From positions 1 to 64,000 of the forward strand of contig NZ_LMFR01000010.1 of the NCBI RefSeq assembly GCF_001426925.1: DNA of 64,000 nucleotides, read 5' to 3'. Below the pieces are notes generated by a model. It searched no databases. It worked only from the letters and a program-made list of their open reading frames with translations, and was not told the origin of the DNA. The stretch is from Microbacterium sp. Root53. GTDB taxonomy: Bacteria; Actinomycetota; Actinomycetes; Actinomycetales; Microbacteriaceae. A program made the position numbers and the translations under genes. Of this stretch, positions 52,193 to 60,218 are shown piece after piece; positions within the stretch are counted from its first letter, which is position 1, and every line of letters begins with the position of its first letter.

Positions 52193-53530
52193 GTGAACCT
52201 GCACGAACTGCTGCGCGAGCGCGAAGCCGCCGGCGAACCCATCCGAGTCGGGCTGATCGGCTCCGGCCGCTTCGGCACCATGTACCTGTCCCAGGCGCGC
52301 AACATCCCCGGCGTGCGCGTCGTGGGCGTCGCCGACATCAACGTCGCGCGCGCCCGGGAGTCGTTCGAGCGCGTGGGATGGCCCGCTGAGGACATCGTCG
52401 ACTCCGTGGCCGACCTGGCCGAGGGCAAGACCGCTGTCGTCGCCGACGCCATGGAGCTGATCGCCGCCGACCTCGACGTCATCGTCGAGGCCACCGGCAA
52501 CCCCGTCGTAGGCATCACGCACGCGCTCGCCGCGATCGAGTCGGGCAAGCACGTCATGATGGTCACGGTCGAGGCCGACGCGCTGGCCGGGCCCGCGCTG
52601 GCCCGGCGCGCGAAGGACGCGGGCGTCGTGTACGCCCTTGCGTACGGCGACCAGCCGGCGCTCATCATCGAGCTGGTCGACTGGGCGCGCACCAGCGGCT
52701 TCGACGTCGTGTGCGCGGGCAAGGGGGCCAAGTACCTGCCCGGCTACCACCAGATGAACCCGGACAACGTCTGGGACCACTGGGAGTTCTCGGACGAGCT
52801 CAAGGCCTCCGGCCAGCTGAACCCCTACATGCACACGTCGTTCCGCGATGGCACGAAGGCTGCGATCGAGATGGCCGCCGTCGCGAACGCCGCGCAGCTG
52901 CGGCCGGGGGAGAACGGTCTCACCTTCTCGCCGGGCGACCTCGAGGAGATCGCCACGGTGTGCCGTCCGCAGGCGGCCGGCGGCGCGCTCGAGCACGAGG
53001 GGACGGTCGACGTCATGTCGAGCTACACGCGCGAGGGCGACTGGATCCCCCACAACACCCAGGAGGGCGTGTTCGTGGTCGTGAAGGCCACGAACGAGTA
53101 CGTGTCGTCGTGCTTCACGGAGTACCCGTGGCACCCGGACCCCAGCGGCCAGTACGCCGCGCTGTATCGCCCGTACCACTACGTCGGCCTGGAGCTGAAC
53201 ATGTCGATCGCCAACGCCGTGCTGCGCGGCGTCGCGACCGGCGCCGCGACCGGCTTCTACGCGGACGTCGTCGCGACGGCGAAGAAGGACCTCGCGGCCG
53301 GTGAGGTGCTGGACGGCGAGGGCGGCTTCGCCGTGTACGGCAAGCTCGTCCCCGCGCAGACGTCGGTCGACAAGGGGTACCTCCCGGTGGCGCTCGCGCA
53401 CCACGTGCCCCTGAAGAACGCGGTGGCCCAGGGCCAGAGCGTGCGCTGGGACGACGTGGAGATCGACGACAGCCTGGCGCAGGCGCTCGAGCTGCGGCGC
53501 GAGACCGAGGCGCTCGTCGCCGGCTCCTGA
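52193..53530 (+). CDS. COG4091-type dehydrogenase (NAD-binding and SAF domains), paralogue 2
   Basis: A 445-residue protein of the same architecture as paralogue 1: IRVGLIGSGRFGTMYLSQ, VEATGNPVVGITHALAAI, YALAYGDQPALIIELVDW, AGKGAKYLPGYHQMNPDNV, and a C-terminal SAF domain. Both start NLHxLL and align throughout. GTG at 52193 is preceded by a GAGGAGCGAAGAAGA purine-rich site. The pair encloses the three TRAP genes. The reaction is unknown; oxidation of a hydroxyacid or hydroxyaldehyde is the working idea. Confidence 0.9.
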   Translation: MNLHELLREREAAGEPIRVGLIGSGRFGTMYLSQARNIPGVRVVGVADINVARARESFERVGWPAEDIVDSVADLAEGKTAVVADAMELIAADLDVIVEATGNPVVGITHALAAIESGKHVMMVTVEADALAGPALARRAKDAGVVYALAYGDQPALIIELVDWARTSGFDVVCAGKGAKYLPGYHQMNPDNVWDHWEFSDELKASGQLNPYMHTSFRDGTKAAIEMAAVANAAQLRPGENGLTFSPGDLEEIATVCRPQAAGGALEHEGTVDVMSSYTREGDWIPHNTQEGVFVVVKATNEYVSSCFTEYPWHPDPSGQYAALYRPYHYVGLELNMSIANAVLRGVATGAATGFYADVVATAKKDLAAGEVLDGEGGFAVYGKLVPAQTSVDKGYLPVALAHHVPLKNAVAQGQSVRWDDVEIDDSLAQALELRRETEALVAGS

Positions 53531-53544
53531 ACCGGACGGCGCTC

Positions 53545-54447
53545 ATGCGGGATGCAGCGGAAGTCGCGGACGGCGGCGCACCGCCGACGGTGAGTCTCAT
53601 CGGCCTCGGCGCCATGGGGCTGCCGATGGCGCGGAACCTCGCGGCGGCGGGGCCGCTCACGGTGTGGAACCGGTCGCCTCGGTCCTCCGCCGAGGTCGGC
53701 GGTGCGCGGGTCGCCCAGACCCTTCCGGATGCGGTCGCGGACGTCGTCGTGACCGTGCTGCCGGACATCGCCGACGTGCGCGACGTCCTGTTCGGAACCG
53801 GGTCCGGCGAGGGTCTCCTCGCCGGACTCGGCCGCAGGGCGCGGCGCCCGATCGTCCTGGTTTGCGGCACGGTCTCGCCGGTCGCGCTGCGGGGGCTGGC
53901 CGCTGAGATGGACGAGAGGGGGGTCACGATCGCCGACGCCCCGCTCTCGGGCGGCGTCCTGGGCGCGGCCGAGGGGCGGCTCAGCATCATGGTCGGCGCG
54001 TCCGAGCCCGACTTCGCGGTCATCGGCCGCGTGCTCGCCCCATGCGCCAAGAGCGTGGTGCGAATGGGTGACGTCGGCGCCGGGGCGACCGCGAAGCTGT
54101 GCAATCAGCTGGTGGTCGCCGAGTCGGTCGCCGCCCTGTCCGAGGCGTTCGCCTTGGCGCGCGCTGCGGGGATCGATCCGGAGACCCTCGCGGACGCGCT
54201 CGGCGCGGGCCTGGCGGAGAGCGAGGTGCTGAGGCAGAAGCGGCACCACTGGGTCGAGGAGTCCTTCGAGCCGGGCGGCACGGTCGCCTATCAGGTCAAG
54301 GACCTCCGCTACGCACTCGAGGTCGCCGCCGCGCACGGGCTGGAGCTCGACGGGGCGCGCACGGCGCTCTCGCTCTTCGAGCGGTCCGTGGCCGCCGGTG
54401 ACGGCGGGCTGGACCACACGGGCGTGTACCGCGTGATCGCGCGCTGA
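53545..54447 (+). CDS. 3-hydroxyisobutyrate dehydrogenase-type (beta-hydroxyacid) dehydrogenase A
   Basis: A 300-residue beta-hydroxyacid dehydrogenase: NAD-binding VSLIGLGAMGLPMARNLA (about 16-33), the substrate-loop DAPLSGGVLGAAEG and the catalytic Lys in GAGATAKLCNQLVVAE. Family members include tartronate semialdehyde reductase, L-threonate dehydrogenase (LtnD) and HIBADH. It is the last gene of the plus-strand operon, 14 bases after paralogue 2. The start ATG allows a 15-residue leader; no strong ribosome site is visible. Confidence 0.87.
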   Translation: MRDAAEVADGGAPPTVSLIGLGAMGLPMARNLAAAGPLTVWNRSPRSSAEVGGARVAQTLPDAVADVVVTVLPDIADVRDVLFGTGSGEGLLAGLGRRARRPIVLVCGTVSPVALRGLAAEMDERGVTIADAPLSGGVLGAAEGRLSIMVGASEPDFAVIGRVLAPCAKSVVRMGDVGAGATAKLCNQLVVAESVAALSEAFALARAAGIDPETLADALGAGLAESEVLRQKRHHWVEESFEPGGTVAYQVKDLRYALEVAAAHGLELDGARTALSLFERSVAAGDGGLDHTGVYRVIAR

Positions 54448-54462
54448 CACCCTCTCCACGCA

Positions 54463-54499
54463 CAGAGCGGCTCCTCCCGGATCGGGAGGAGCCGCTCTG
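54463..54499. terminator. Bidirectional hairpin terminator
   Basis: A perfect 17-base-pair stem (54463-54479 with 54483-54499) between the convergent dehydrogenase and GntR genes. Confidence 0.85.
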
Positions 54500-54512
54500 C
54501 GGGTTGCGGAGG

Positions 54513-55214
54513 TCAGCTGGCGCCGGCCGTCAGATTCGCGACGATGCGGGCCCGCGCGACGTCGTTGTGCTCGCGCAGCACGGCGGTCGCCTCCGCTGCA
54601 TCGCCCGACACGATCGCGTCGAGGATGGGCGCGTGCCGCGCCGCCGACATGTTCTCGCGGGCGGTCTCGCGGCCGGCGGCCGTGATGGTCGCGCGCGCCA
54701 GACCGCTCACGCGGCGCCACGAGTCGACGAGCGTGCGGTTTCCGCTCGCGACGCAGATGGCCTCGTGGAACGCGAGGTCTGCCGCCACCTGGGCGTCCAG
54801 CGTGTCCATCTCGCTCTGCTGCAGCTTGGCCAGGGCCGCGCTCAGGGTCTTGCCGATGGCGGGGAGGTCCTCGCGCTCGCAGACGAGGGCGATCGCGAGG
54901 GATTCCAAGGCGTAGCGCACCGCGAAGATCTCGCCGACCTCGTCGGGAGAGACCACGCGCACCGAAAGGCGTCCGCGCGAGTCCTTGGAGAGCAGGCCCT
55001 CCTCCTGCAGGTGCCGCAGCGCCTCGCGCAGCGTGCCGCGGGAGACCCCGAGCTGGGCGCTCAGCTCGGCCTCGCCGAGATGCGTGCCCGGCGGGATCTG
55101 CCCGGACGTCACCGCGGCCCGCAGGCGATCGAGGATCAGCTCGCGACGCGTCGTGCGAGTGATCGACCCGAGGACCTGGAAATGTCCGTCTGTTGACATG
55201 AGATCAGTATCCAT
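54513..55214 (-). CDS. GntR-family regulator (FCD/FadR subfamily)
   Basis: A 233-residue regulator: winged HTH at about 20-88 (LRAAVTSGQIPPGTHLGEAE, LSAQLGVSRGTLREALRHLQ) and a C-terminal all-helical FCD domain at 95-220 with metal-ligand His residues (DLAFHEAICVASGN, ARHAPILDAI, LREHNDVA). It senses a small carboxylate, most likely a pathway intermediate. ATG at 55214 shares a base with the SDR stop; a later ATG at 55199 is possible. TGTTGACA overlaps this second ATG. It probably represses both halves of the cluster through the TGTCAACA sites. Confidence 0.92.
   Translation of the reverse strand: MDTDLMSTDGHFQVLGSITRTTRRELILDRLRAAVTSGQIPPGTHLGEAELSAQLGVSRGTLREALRHLQEEGLLSKDSRGRLSVRVVSPDEVGEIFAVRYALESLAIALVCEREDLPAIGKTLSAALAKLQQSEMDTLDAQVAADLAFHEAICVASGNRTLVDSWRRVSGLARATITAAGRETARENMSAARHAPILDAIVSGDAAEATAVLREHNDVARARIVANLTAGAS
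55191..55198. promoter_or_regulatory. TGTTGACA half-site at the start of the GntR gene
   Basis: The complement of TGTCAACA, the word shared by both outer promoters, lies across codons at the GntR start. It could serve local feedback or be chance; only one half-site is present. Confidence 0.3.
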
Positions 55215-55981
55215 CAGTGCATGTGGCTTCCGCCGTTGATATCGATATTGCTTCCCTGCAGGTAGGACGCGTCCTCCGAGGTCAGGAATGCGATCACGGC
55301 GGCGATCTCGGCCGTGCTCGCCGTGCGGCCGAGCGGGATGTCGGCCGCGATGCGCGCCTCGAGCTCCGGCGTGGTGCCCACGCGGATGTTCGTGTCCACC
55401 GCGCCCGGGGTGATGGAGTTCACGGTCACACCCGTGTCGGCCACCTCTCGGGCGAGGGCCTTGGTGAAGCCGAGGATGGCGGCCTTCGCGGCCGAGTAGG
55501 GGACCTTGCCGAACACGCCCCCGCCGCGCTGAGCCGACACGGACGACATGTTGACGATGCGACCCCAGCCCGCGTCGATCATTGCCGGGAGGAACGCCTT
55601 GGTCACGAGGTAGGTGCCCGTCGCGTTGACGGCCATCACGGTGTTCCACAGCGCGAGGTCGGTCTCCAGGAAGGGCACCGGCGAGGTGATCCCCGCGATG
55701 TTGATGACCGCGCCGATCTGCGGCAGCCGGCCCTCGGCCACCTCCGTCGCGACCGCGTCGCGCGCCGCGAGGACCGAGGCCTCGTCGGTCACGTCGATCG
55801 CCGTGCCGAACGCCGGCACGCCATGCTCGGCGCCGATGCGGGCGGCCACGTCGGCGGAGCGTGCGGCGTCGAGGTCGAGGACGACCACCGCCCACCCGTC
55901 GTGGGCGAGGCGTTCCGCGGTGGCCATGCCGATGCCGCGGTCGGAGGTGGCGCCGGTGATGACGGCCGTGCGCTGGGTCAT
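55214..55981 (-). CDS. Short-chain dehydrogenase/reductase
   Basis: A 255-residue classical SDR: coenzyme motif ITGATSDRGIG (TGxxxGxG), structural NIAG, catalytic Ser in IVNMSSVSAQR and YSAAK (Tyr and Lys), and the C-terminal YLQGSNIDINGGS. The Asp after the second strand (VLDLDAA) favours NAD(H). It probably oxidises a hydroxyl of the imported acid. Its start overlaps the isomerase stop by four bases. Confidence 0.93.
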   Translation of the reverse strand: MTQRTAVITGATSDRGIGMATAERLAHDGWAVVVLDLDAARSADVAARIGAEHGVPAFGTAIDVTDEASVLAARDAVATEVAEGRLPQIGAVINIAGITSPVPFLETDLALWNTVMAVNATGTYLVTKAFLPAMIDAGWGRIVNMSSVSAQRGGGVFGKVPYSAAKAAILGFTKALAREVADTGVTVNSITPGAVDTNIRVGTTPELEARIAADIPLGRTASTAEIAAVIAFLTSEDASYLQGSNIDINGGSHMH

Positions 55982-56877
55982 GGGTGCTCCTTGGATGGGA
56001 TGGTGGAGGACGGAGGTCCGGAGGTGAGCAGCGGGCTCACGTGGTCGGCGGCGCGCGCGATCAGCGCGGCCTTCTCACGCCGCGCGGCGTCGTCGAGGGC
56101 TCCGGTGGCGTCGGCGCTGTACGCCGCGGACGGGAGCTCGAGGGCGTACAGGCCGCCGTACCCGGCAGCGTCCAGCGCGGCGACCGCCGCCGCGAAGTCG
56201 ACGTCGCCCGTGAGGAACGGCCGGTTGAAGTCGCCCGCCGACGCGTCGCGCACGTGGACGTGGGCGATCCGGTCGCCCCAGGAGGCGATGACGTCGGCGA
56301 GGTCGTCGCCCGCCGCCACGACGTGCGCGAGATCCAGGACGGGGCGCACGTCCGCGTCCCGCAGGCGGGAGTGCAGGGCCTCGGCCCGCTCGCGGCTCCA
56401 GCACAGCCGGAGGTGGTGCAGCGATTCGACCCACACGGCCACGCCGTGCGCGGCGGCTCGGTCGGCCGCGCGTGCCAGCTCCGCCGCGACCCGGTCGAGG
56501 TCCTCGTCGAGACTCGAGATGGGGCCTTGCTGGAGCGCGCCGCACGGGAGGACCAGGGCGGGCGCGCCGATCCGCGCCGTGAGCGCGAGCAGCCGGTCGA
56601 GGTGATGGTCGCGCGCCGCGCGGTCCGGGTGGGGATCGTTCAGGTCGCCGATGTCGCCGTTGACGCTGCGGACCCGGACGCCCGAACTGGCGATGGTCGC
56701 GGCGATCGCCTCAACCTCGTCGTCATCGAGGTCCTCGGGCACGTGGTCGCACACTCCCGGCAGCGCGCCGAGGTCGATGTGCTCGAAGCCGAGCCGGACG
56801 ATCTCCGCGAGCGCGTCCGCGAGCGGCAGGTGCTGCAGCGAGATGGTGGAGCACGCGAGTCGGGGCGAAGGCTTCAT
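55978..56877 (-). CDS. Sugar-phosphate isomerase/epimerase-type TIM-barrel protein
   Basis: A 299-residue AP-endonuclease-2/xylose-isomerase-like TIM barrel. Conserved strands are FEHIDLGALPG, VRVRSVNGDIGDLNDP, VAVWVESLHHLRL (Glu, His), VRPVLDLAHVVAAGDD and IAHVHVRDASAGDFNRPF, with a C-terminal ALELPSA bearing the last metal Glu. Such enzymes isomerise or epimerise sugars and keto acids, or act as hydratases. Operon position implies a step between the SDR and HIBADH enzymes. No phosphate-specific motif is seen. Confidence 0.87.
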   Translation of the reverse strand: MKPSPRLACSTISLQHLPLADALAEIVRLGFEHIDLGALPGVCDHVPEDLDDDEVEAIAATIASSGVRVRSVNGDIGDLNDPHPDRAARDHHLDRLLALTARIGAPALVLPCGALQQGPISSLDEDLDRVAAELARAADRAAAHGVAVWVESLHHLRLCWSRERAEALHSRLRDADVRPVLDLAHVVAAGDDLADVIASWGDRIAHVHVRDASAGDFNRPFLTGDVDFAAAVAALDAAGYGGLYALELPSAAYSADATGALDDAARREKAALIARAADHVSPLLTSGPPSSTIPSKEHP

Positions 56878-56900
56878 GGCGCGAGGTGCTTTGATCGGGG

Positions 56901-57230
56901 TCAGACTGCGAGGAGGGCGCCCTTGGACGCCTGGCCGACGGGGATGGCGGTCAGGCGGGTGACCGTCACGGGCTCCGCGAGGTGTCCTTCGAGCTCCGCG
57001 TTCAGATCGGCGACGGCCGGGCCTGCTCCGTGCGCGTCGAGCAGCTCGGCCGAATCCCAGTGCTCGATCATCAGGATCGTGCCGTCGGGTGCCTCCTGGA
57101 CGCAGTAGAGGTTGCAGCCGGGCTCCTCGTGCACGCGAGGAATGGCGCGGGACAGCGCCGCGAGCACGCTCTCGCGATGCCCCGCGGCGGGGTGGAAGGA
57201 TGCGGTGACGACGACGGGGGTGGCGCTCAT
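56901..57230 (-). CDS. ABM-domain (antibiotic biosynthesis monooxygenase-like) protein
   Basis: A 109-residue single dimeric alpha-beta barrel (ABM) domain: VVVTASFHPAAGHRESVLAA, EEPGCNLYCVQEAPDGTILM, IEHWDSAELLDAH. Members are small monooxygenases, or LsrG-like isomerases of autoinducer-2 phosphate; the sequence does not decide between them. Here it sits between two catabolic genes, so a role in isomerising or oxidising a keto-sugar acid intermediate is likely. Confidence 0.85.
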   Translation of the reverse strand: MSATPVVVTASFHPAAGHRESVLAALSRAIPRVHEEPGCNLYCVQEAPDGTILMIEHWDSAELLDAHGAGPAVADLNAELEGHLAEPVTVTRLTAIPVGQASKGALLAV

Positions 57231-57274
57231 GGTGTTCCTGTTCTCGGTGGGTGGGGCGTGGGCTGTGCCCGGGC

Positions 57275-58171
57275 TCAGCGTCCGCGGCGGAGGTGGGCGG
57301 CGTGTGCGGTGTAGGTGTCGATGACCCGCGAGTCGTCGCGGGCACCCCAGCCGGCGTCCGCGGCCGAGAGATAGCGGGCGCGCGCGGCGTCCAGCACGGG
57401 CGTCTCGGCGCCGACCGCCTGGGCGGCCTGGGCGACGAGGCCCGAGTCCTTGACGAAGATGTCGATCCGGCTGGTGGGCTCGACGTCGGGATCGCCCAGC
57501 ATGCGCCGCCCTCGGTCGGACAGCATCCACGATCCGGCCGCACCGCTCTCGAGCAGGGGCAGCACGGCATCCGGCTCGAGGCCGAGCTGCCGCGTCAGCG
57601 CGAGCGCTTCGGCGGCGGCCGCCAGATGGACCGAGCAGAGGTGCTGGTTCACGACTTTGACGGCCTGGCCCGCGCCCGGTTCGCGTCCGACCCGGTGCAC
57701 GGCGCCGAGCAGTGACAGTGCGGGGCGGATCTCGTCCAGTGCCACGTCCTCGCCGGCAGCGAAGATCGCGAGCTCGCCCGTGCGCGCGCGGGCGACACCG
57801 CCCGTCACGGGGGCGTCGACGACGACGGCCCCGGCGGCCGCGAGCTCGGCCGACGCGGAGGCGACGGCCTCCGTGCCCACCGTGGACATGACGACCCAGG
57901 TCTGTCCGGAGCCGATGCCGGCGGCAGCGGCATCCGCGGCCAGCCGCTGCAGCTGCGCCGGCGTGGCCACCATCACGATGACGGCCTGGGCGTCGCCCGC
58001 CGCGGCGATGGTTTCCGCGACCGCGATGTCCGCCTCTCGACCCCGCGCGCGAGCCTCGGGGGACGGGTCGATGCCGAGCACCCGGTGCCCGCCCGCGCGA
58101 AGCCTCGCCGCCATGGGCGAGCCGATCGCGCCGAGTCCGACGAACGCGATCGTCGCATCGGTGCCTGTCAC
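57275..58171 (-). CDS. 3-hydroxyisobutyrate dehydrogenase-type dehydrogenase B
   Basis: A 298-residue beta-hydroxyacid dehydrogenase: IAFVGLGAIGSPMAARLRAG (NAD-binding), DAPVTGGVARARTGELA and the catalytic Lys in GAGQAVKVVNQHLCSV. It is more like LtnD or tartronate semialdehyde reductase than HIBADH in its ends, but this is not decisive. GTG at 58171 is chosen because GGAGG is five bases before it. It begins the minus-strand half of the cluster; an inverted TGTCAACA pair lies 85-106 bases upstream. Confidence 0.9.
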   Translation of the reverse strand: MTGTDATIAFVGLGAIGSPMAARLRAGGHRVLGIDPSPEARARGREADIAVAETIAAAGDAQAVIVMVATPAQLQRLAADAAAAGIGSGQTWVVMSTVGTEAVASASAELAAAGAVVVDAPVTGGVARARTGELAIFAAGEDVALDEIRPALSLLGAVHRVGREPGAGQAVKVVNQHLCSVHLAAAAEALALTRQLGLEPDAVLPLLESGAAGSWMLSDRGRRMLGDPDVEPTSRIDIFVKDSGLVAQAAQAVGAETPVLDAARARYLSAADAGWGARDDSRVIDTYTAHAAHLRRGR

Positions 58172-58255
58172 GTGATCCTCCATCGGACGTGTGCGCGGGC
58201 GACGGCGCATGTCCTCGCCATCGCTGGGACTACCGTAGGGGCATCGTCAGATAAC

Positions 58256-58277
58256 TGTCAACAGTGCAATGTTGACA
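58256..58277. promoter_or_regulatory. GntR-type operator: TGTCAACA-N6-TGTTGACA
   Basis: A perfect inverted repeat with eight-base arms. On the minus strand its inner TTGACA (58256-58261) can serve as -35 with TACGGT (58232-58237) as -10 at 18 bases, so bound repressor would block the promoter. The same word overlaps the -10 box of the other operon at 47752-47759. Confidence 0.6.
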
Positions 58278-58293
58278 AGTAGATCGAGACGCG

Positions 58294-58332
58294 AAAAAGC
58301 GGCGCCGCCCGGACGGATCCGGACGGCGCCGC
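58294..58332 (-). terminator. Intrinsic terminator of the HesB-like gene
   Basis: A 15-base stem with one mismatch (58299-58313 with 58318-58332) followed on the minus strand by five T (58294-58298), 22 bases after the stop. Confidence 0.85.
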
Positions 58333-58353
58333 GTCTGCGCGTCTGTCGGCGCG

Positions 58354-58635
58354 CTACTGCTGCAGTGCGAGGGCGAAGCGGACGCCCTCCTGGGTGACCT
58401 GCGCGTCGAGCACCTTGTCGTCCAGCTCGTTCGCGGCGACCGGCTCGAGGAACACGCGGGCCTCGCCGTTCTCGATGACGGTGTCACCCTGCTCGGGCGA
58501 CGGCGCGAGCGTCAGGGCGTAGCCCTCGGCCGACGCGCTCGTGCCCTGGATGCGCAGGCCGGCGGTCGAGGCGTCCGGCGTCTGCGACACGATCGTGCGA
58601 ACCGCGTCCGCGGCGTTCTCGGTGAGCGTGAGCAT
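58354..58635 (-). CDS. HesB/IscA-like protein without cysteines
   Basis: A 93-residue protein with the fold pattern of HesB/A-type iron-sulfur carriers: LTENAADAVRTIVSQ at the start, GLRIQGTS strand, and VFLEPVAANELDDKVLDAQV. The three cysteines that bind the cluster are absent, indeed the protein has none. Actinobacteria commonly carry such degenerate HesB-like proteins of unknown role. AAGGAG lies before the ATG at 58635. Confidence 0.75.
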   Translation of the reverse strand: MLTLTENAADAVRTIVSQTPDASTAGLRIQGTSASAEGYALTLAPSPEQGDTVIENGEARVFLEPVAANELDDKVLDAQVTQEGVRFALALQQ

Positions 58636-58693
58636 CTGGCTCTCCTTCCCTCGGGACCGGCCACGATTCCGAGAATGGGAGCCGATTGCAAGG

Positions 58694-58745
58694 CTGACGC
58701 CCGACGTCCAGGCGATACACACCTGTATGCGACGTCGGGCGTCAG
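58694..58745 (-). terminator. Long inverted repeat between lsr2 and the HesB-like gene
   Basis: Perfect 15-base arms (58694-58708 with 58731-58745) around 22 bases that can themselves pair (ATACA with TGTAT). It is 27 bases after the lsr2 stop and likely ends the lsr2 transcript; no T-run follows. Confidence 0.65.
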
Positions 58746-58772
58746 CGGGACAAAAGGAAATGAGGCGTGCGG

Positions 58773-59120
58773 TCAGTTCGCCGCTTCGTATGCCTCGATG
58801 ATGTTGGCGGGAACGCGGCCGCGCTCCGAGATCGAGTATCCGTTTTTCTTGGCCCACTCACGAATAGGGGCGTAATCAGTCTGACCGCCTCGACGACGTC
58901 CGCGCGCGGGAGCCGGGCTCGACGACGAACCGGACGACATGCGGCGCGCGGCCGAAATGTATTTCGCGAAATCGTCGCGCAGAGCCTGGGCGTTGTCTGC
59001 GGTGAGGTCGATCTCGTAGCTCTTGCCGTCGAGCGAGAACAGGACGGTCTCGCCTTCTCCGGGCTCGAGGACGGTGCCGTCGATGTCATCGACGAGCTGG
59101 TGAACGATTTTTCGGGCCAT
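58773..59120 (-). CDS. lsr2: Lsr2 nucleoid-associated silencing protein
   Basis: A 115-residue Lsr2. The N-terminal dimerisation domain starts [20 protein letters not shown]; the C-terminal DNA-binding domain has [20 protein letters not shown], with the RGR minor-groove hook. Lsr2 is the actinobacterial counterpart of H-NS and coats AT-rich, often foreign, DNA. A basic linker (ARGRRRGGQ) joins the domains. TATCAT (59128-59133, minus strand) lies seven bases before ATG. Confidence 0.95.
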   Translation of the reverse strand: MARKIVHQLVDDIDGTVLEPGEGETVLFSLDGKSYEIDLTADNAQALRDDFAKYISAARRMSSGSSSSPAPARGRRRGGQTDYAPIREWAKKNGYSISERGRVPANIIEAYEAAN

Positions 59121-59191
59121 GCCCGAGATGATAATGCTCGCGATGGGCATTTCACACCGGAGAGAAGTACCCATCAGGGGGGGATGTGGAT

Positions 59192-59213
59192 ATTCCGCCG
59201 CGAAAGGCGGAAT
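59192..59213 (-). terminator. Hairpin terminator after the GAF-LuxR gene
   Basis: Perfect eight-base stem ATTCCGCC with its complement and six-base loop, three bases after the stop codon. Confidence 0.7.
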
Positions 59214-59216
59214 CTG

Positions 59217-60080
59217 CTAAGGAAGCAGGCCCCATTTCCGTGCTCGCGCGACCGCGGCATGGCGCGTCGAGGCATCGAGTTTCGCCATCGCCGCGCCCAG
59301 ATATGCCTTGACGGTTCCCTCGCGCAGGCCGAGAAGCGCGCCGATCTGCGCATTCGTCTCGCCCAGCGCGGCGCGCGCGAGCACGTCCACCTCGCGCGGC
59401 GACAGGCGCACCTCGGGAACGGACTCGAGTCGCGTCGTGTGGGCGTCGCCGGAGAGCGCGGCGAGCCGGCGCTCCACGTCGGCGAGCCGGGCCCGGATGG
59501 CGGGGTCGTCGATCGCGGAGGCGATCGCCCGCAGCTCGGCGTAGCTCTCGCGCAGCTCCTCCCGCTGCTGCGGCGCCAGCGCGCCGGGGTGATCCGCCGC
59601 GGTCCCGTCGGTCGCGGGTCGTCGGGTCTCGTCGCGCCGGCTCAGCTCCGCGGCGACCTCCTCGGCGACGCGCACGGCCGGCGCGGCCGCCACTCCTCCG
59701 ATGTTCCAGTCGCCCCACGCGCCTCCGTAGAGCACGCCGCGCGCGCGACCGTCGACCACGATCGGCGCCGCCATCAGGGTGCGGATCCCCTCGCCCAGGA
59801 TGTAGCCGTCGTAATCGTGCGTGATCTGGCGCGCCGTGCGGTAGTCGCCGGTCATGCGCGGGCGCAGCTCGATCATGGCGCGTCCGCCGAGGCCGCGCTC
59901 CAGCTGGACGGCGAGCCCCTCGAGGGAATCGGTGTGGGTGCCGTGGAAGGCGGTCATGCGCGCGACGCCGCCCTCGACCAGGCCCCCGAAGGCGACGGGG
60001 AAGCGGGTGCGGCGGGACAGCTCGACCACGGCGTCCGCGACCAGTCGGCGGTCGTCGGCGAGCTGCTGTGGCAAGGTCAA
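59217..60080 (-). CDS. GAF-domain LuxR-type transcriptional regulator
   Basis: A 287-residue regulator: a GAF-like sensor at about 15-170 (IRTLMAAPIVVDGRARGVLY is the typical late strand) and a C-terminal LuxR/GerE HTH (RLSPREVDVLARAALGETNA, LREGTVKAYLGAAMAKLDA). It is divergent from the DUF485-actP operon with 138 bases between, so control of acetate uptake is plausible. No ATG or GTG fits well; a TTG at 60080 follows AGGTAG at four bases and is used. GAF-LuxR proteins of this type (RamA-like) regulate acetate use in Corynebacterium, which supports the idea. Confidence 0.83.
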   Translation of the reverse strand: MTLPQQLADDRRLVADAVVELSRRTRFPVAFGGLVEGGVARMTAFHGTHTDSLEGLAVQLERGLGGRAMIELRPRMTGDYRTARQITHDYDGYILGEGIRTLMAAPIVVDGRARGVLYGGAWGDWNIGGVAAAPAVRVAEEVAAELSRRDETRRPATDGTAADHPGALAPQQREELRESYAELRAIASAIDDPAIRARLADVERRLAALSGDAHTTRLESVPEVRLSPREVDVLARAALGETNAQIGALLGLREGTVKAYLGAAMAKLDASTRHAAVARARKWGLLP

Positions 60081-60218
60081 CCGGCTACCTACTTTCGGGG
60101 GTGACGGGCCCTTCCCCGTCTTTCGTAGCGTCGAACCTATCACCGGCTCCGCGTGCGCGCAGGGCCGTTCGCGGCGCGACGCAGCGCCGCGGTTCTCGAC
60201 ATGTGGCAAGGAGGCCTC

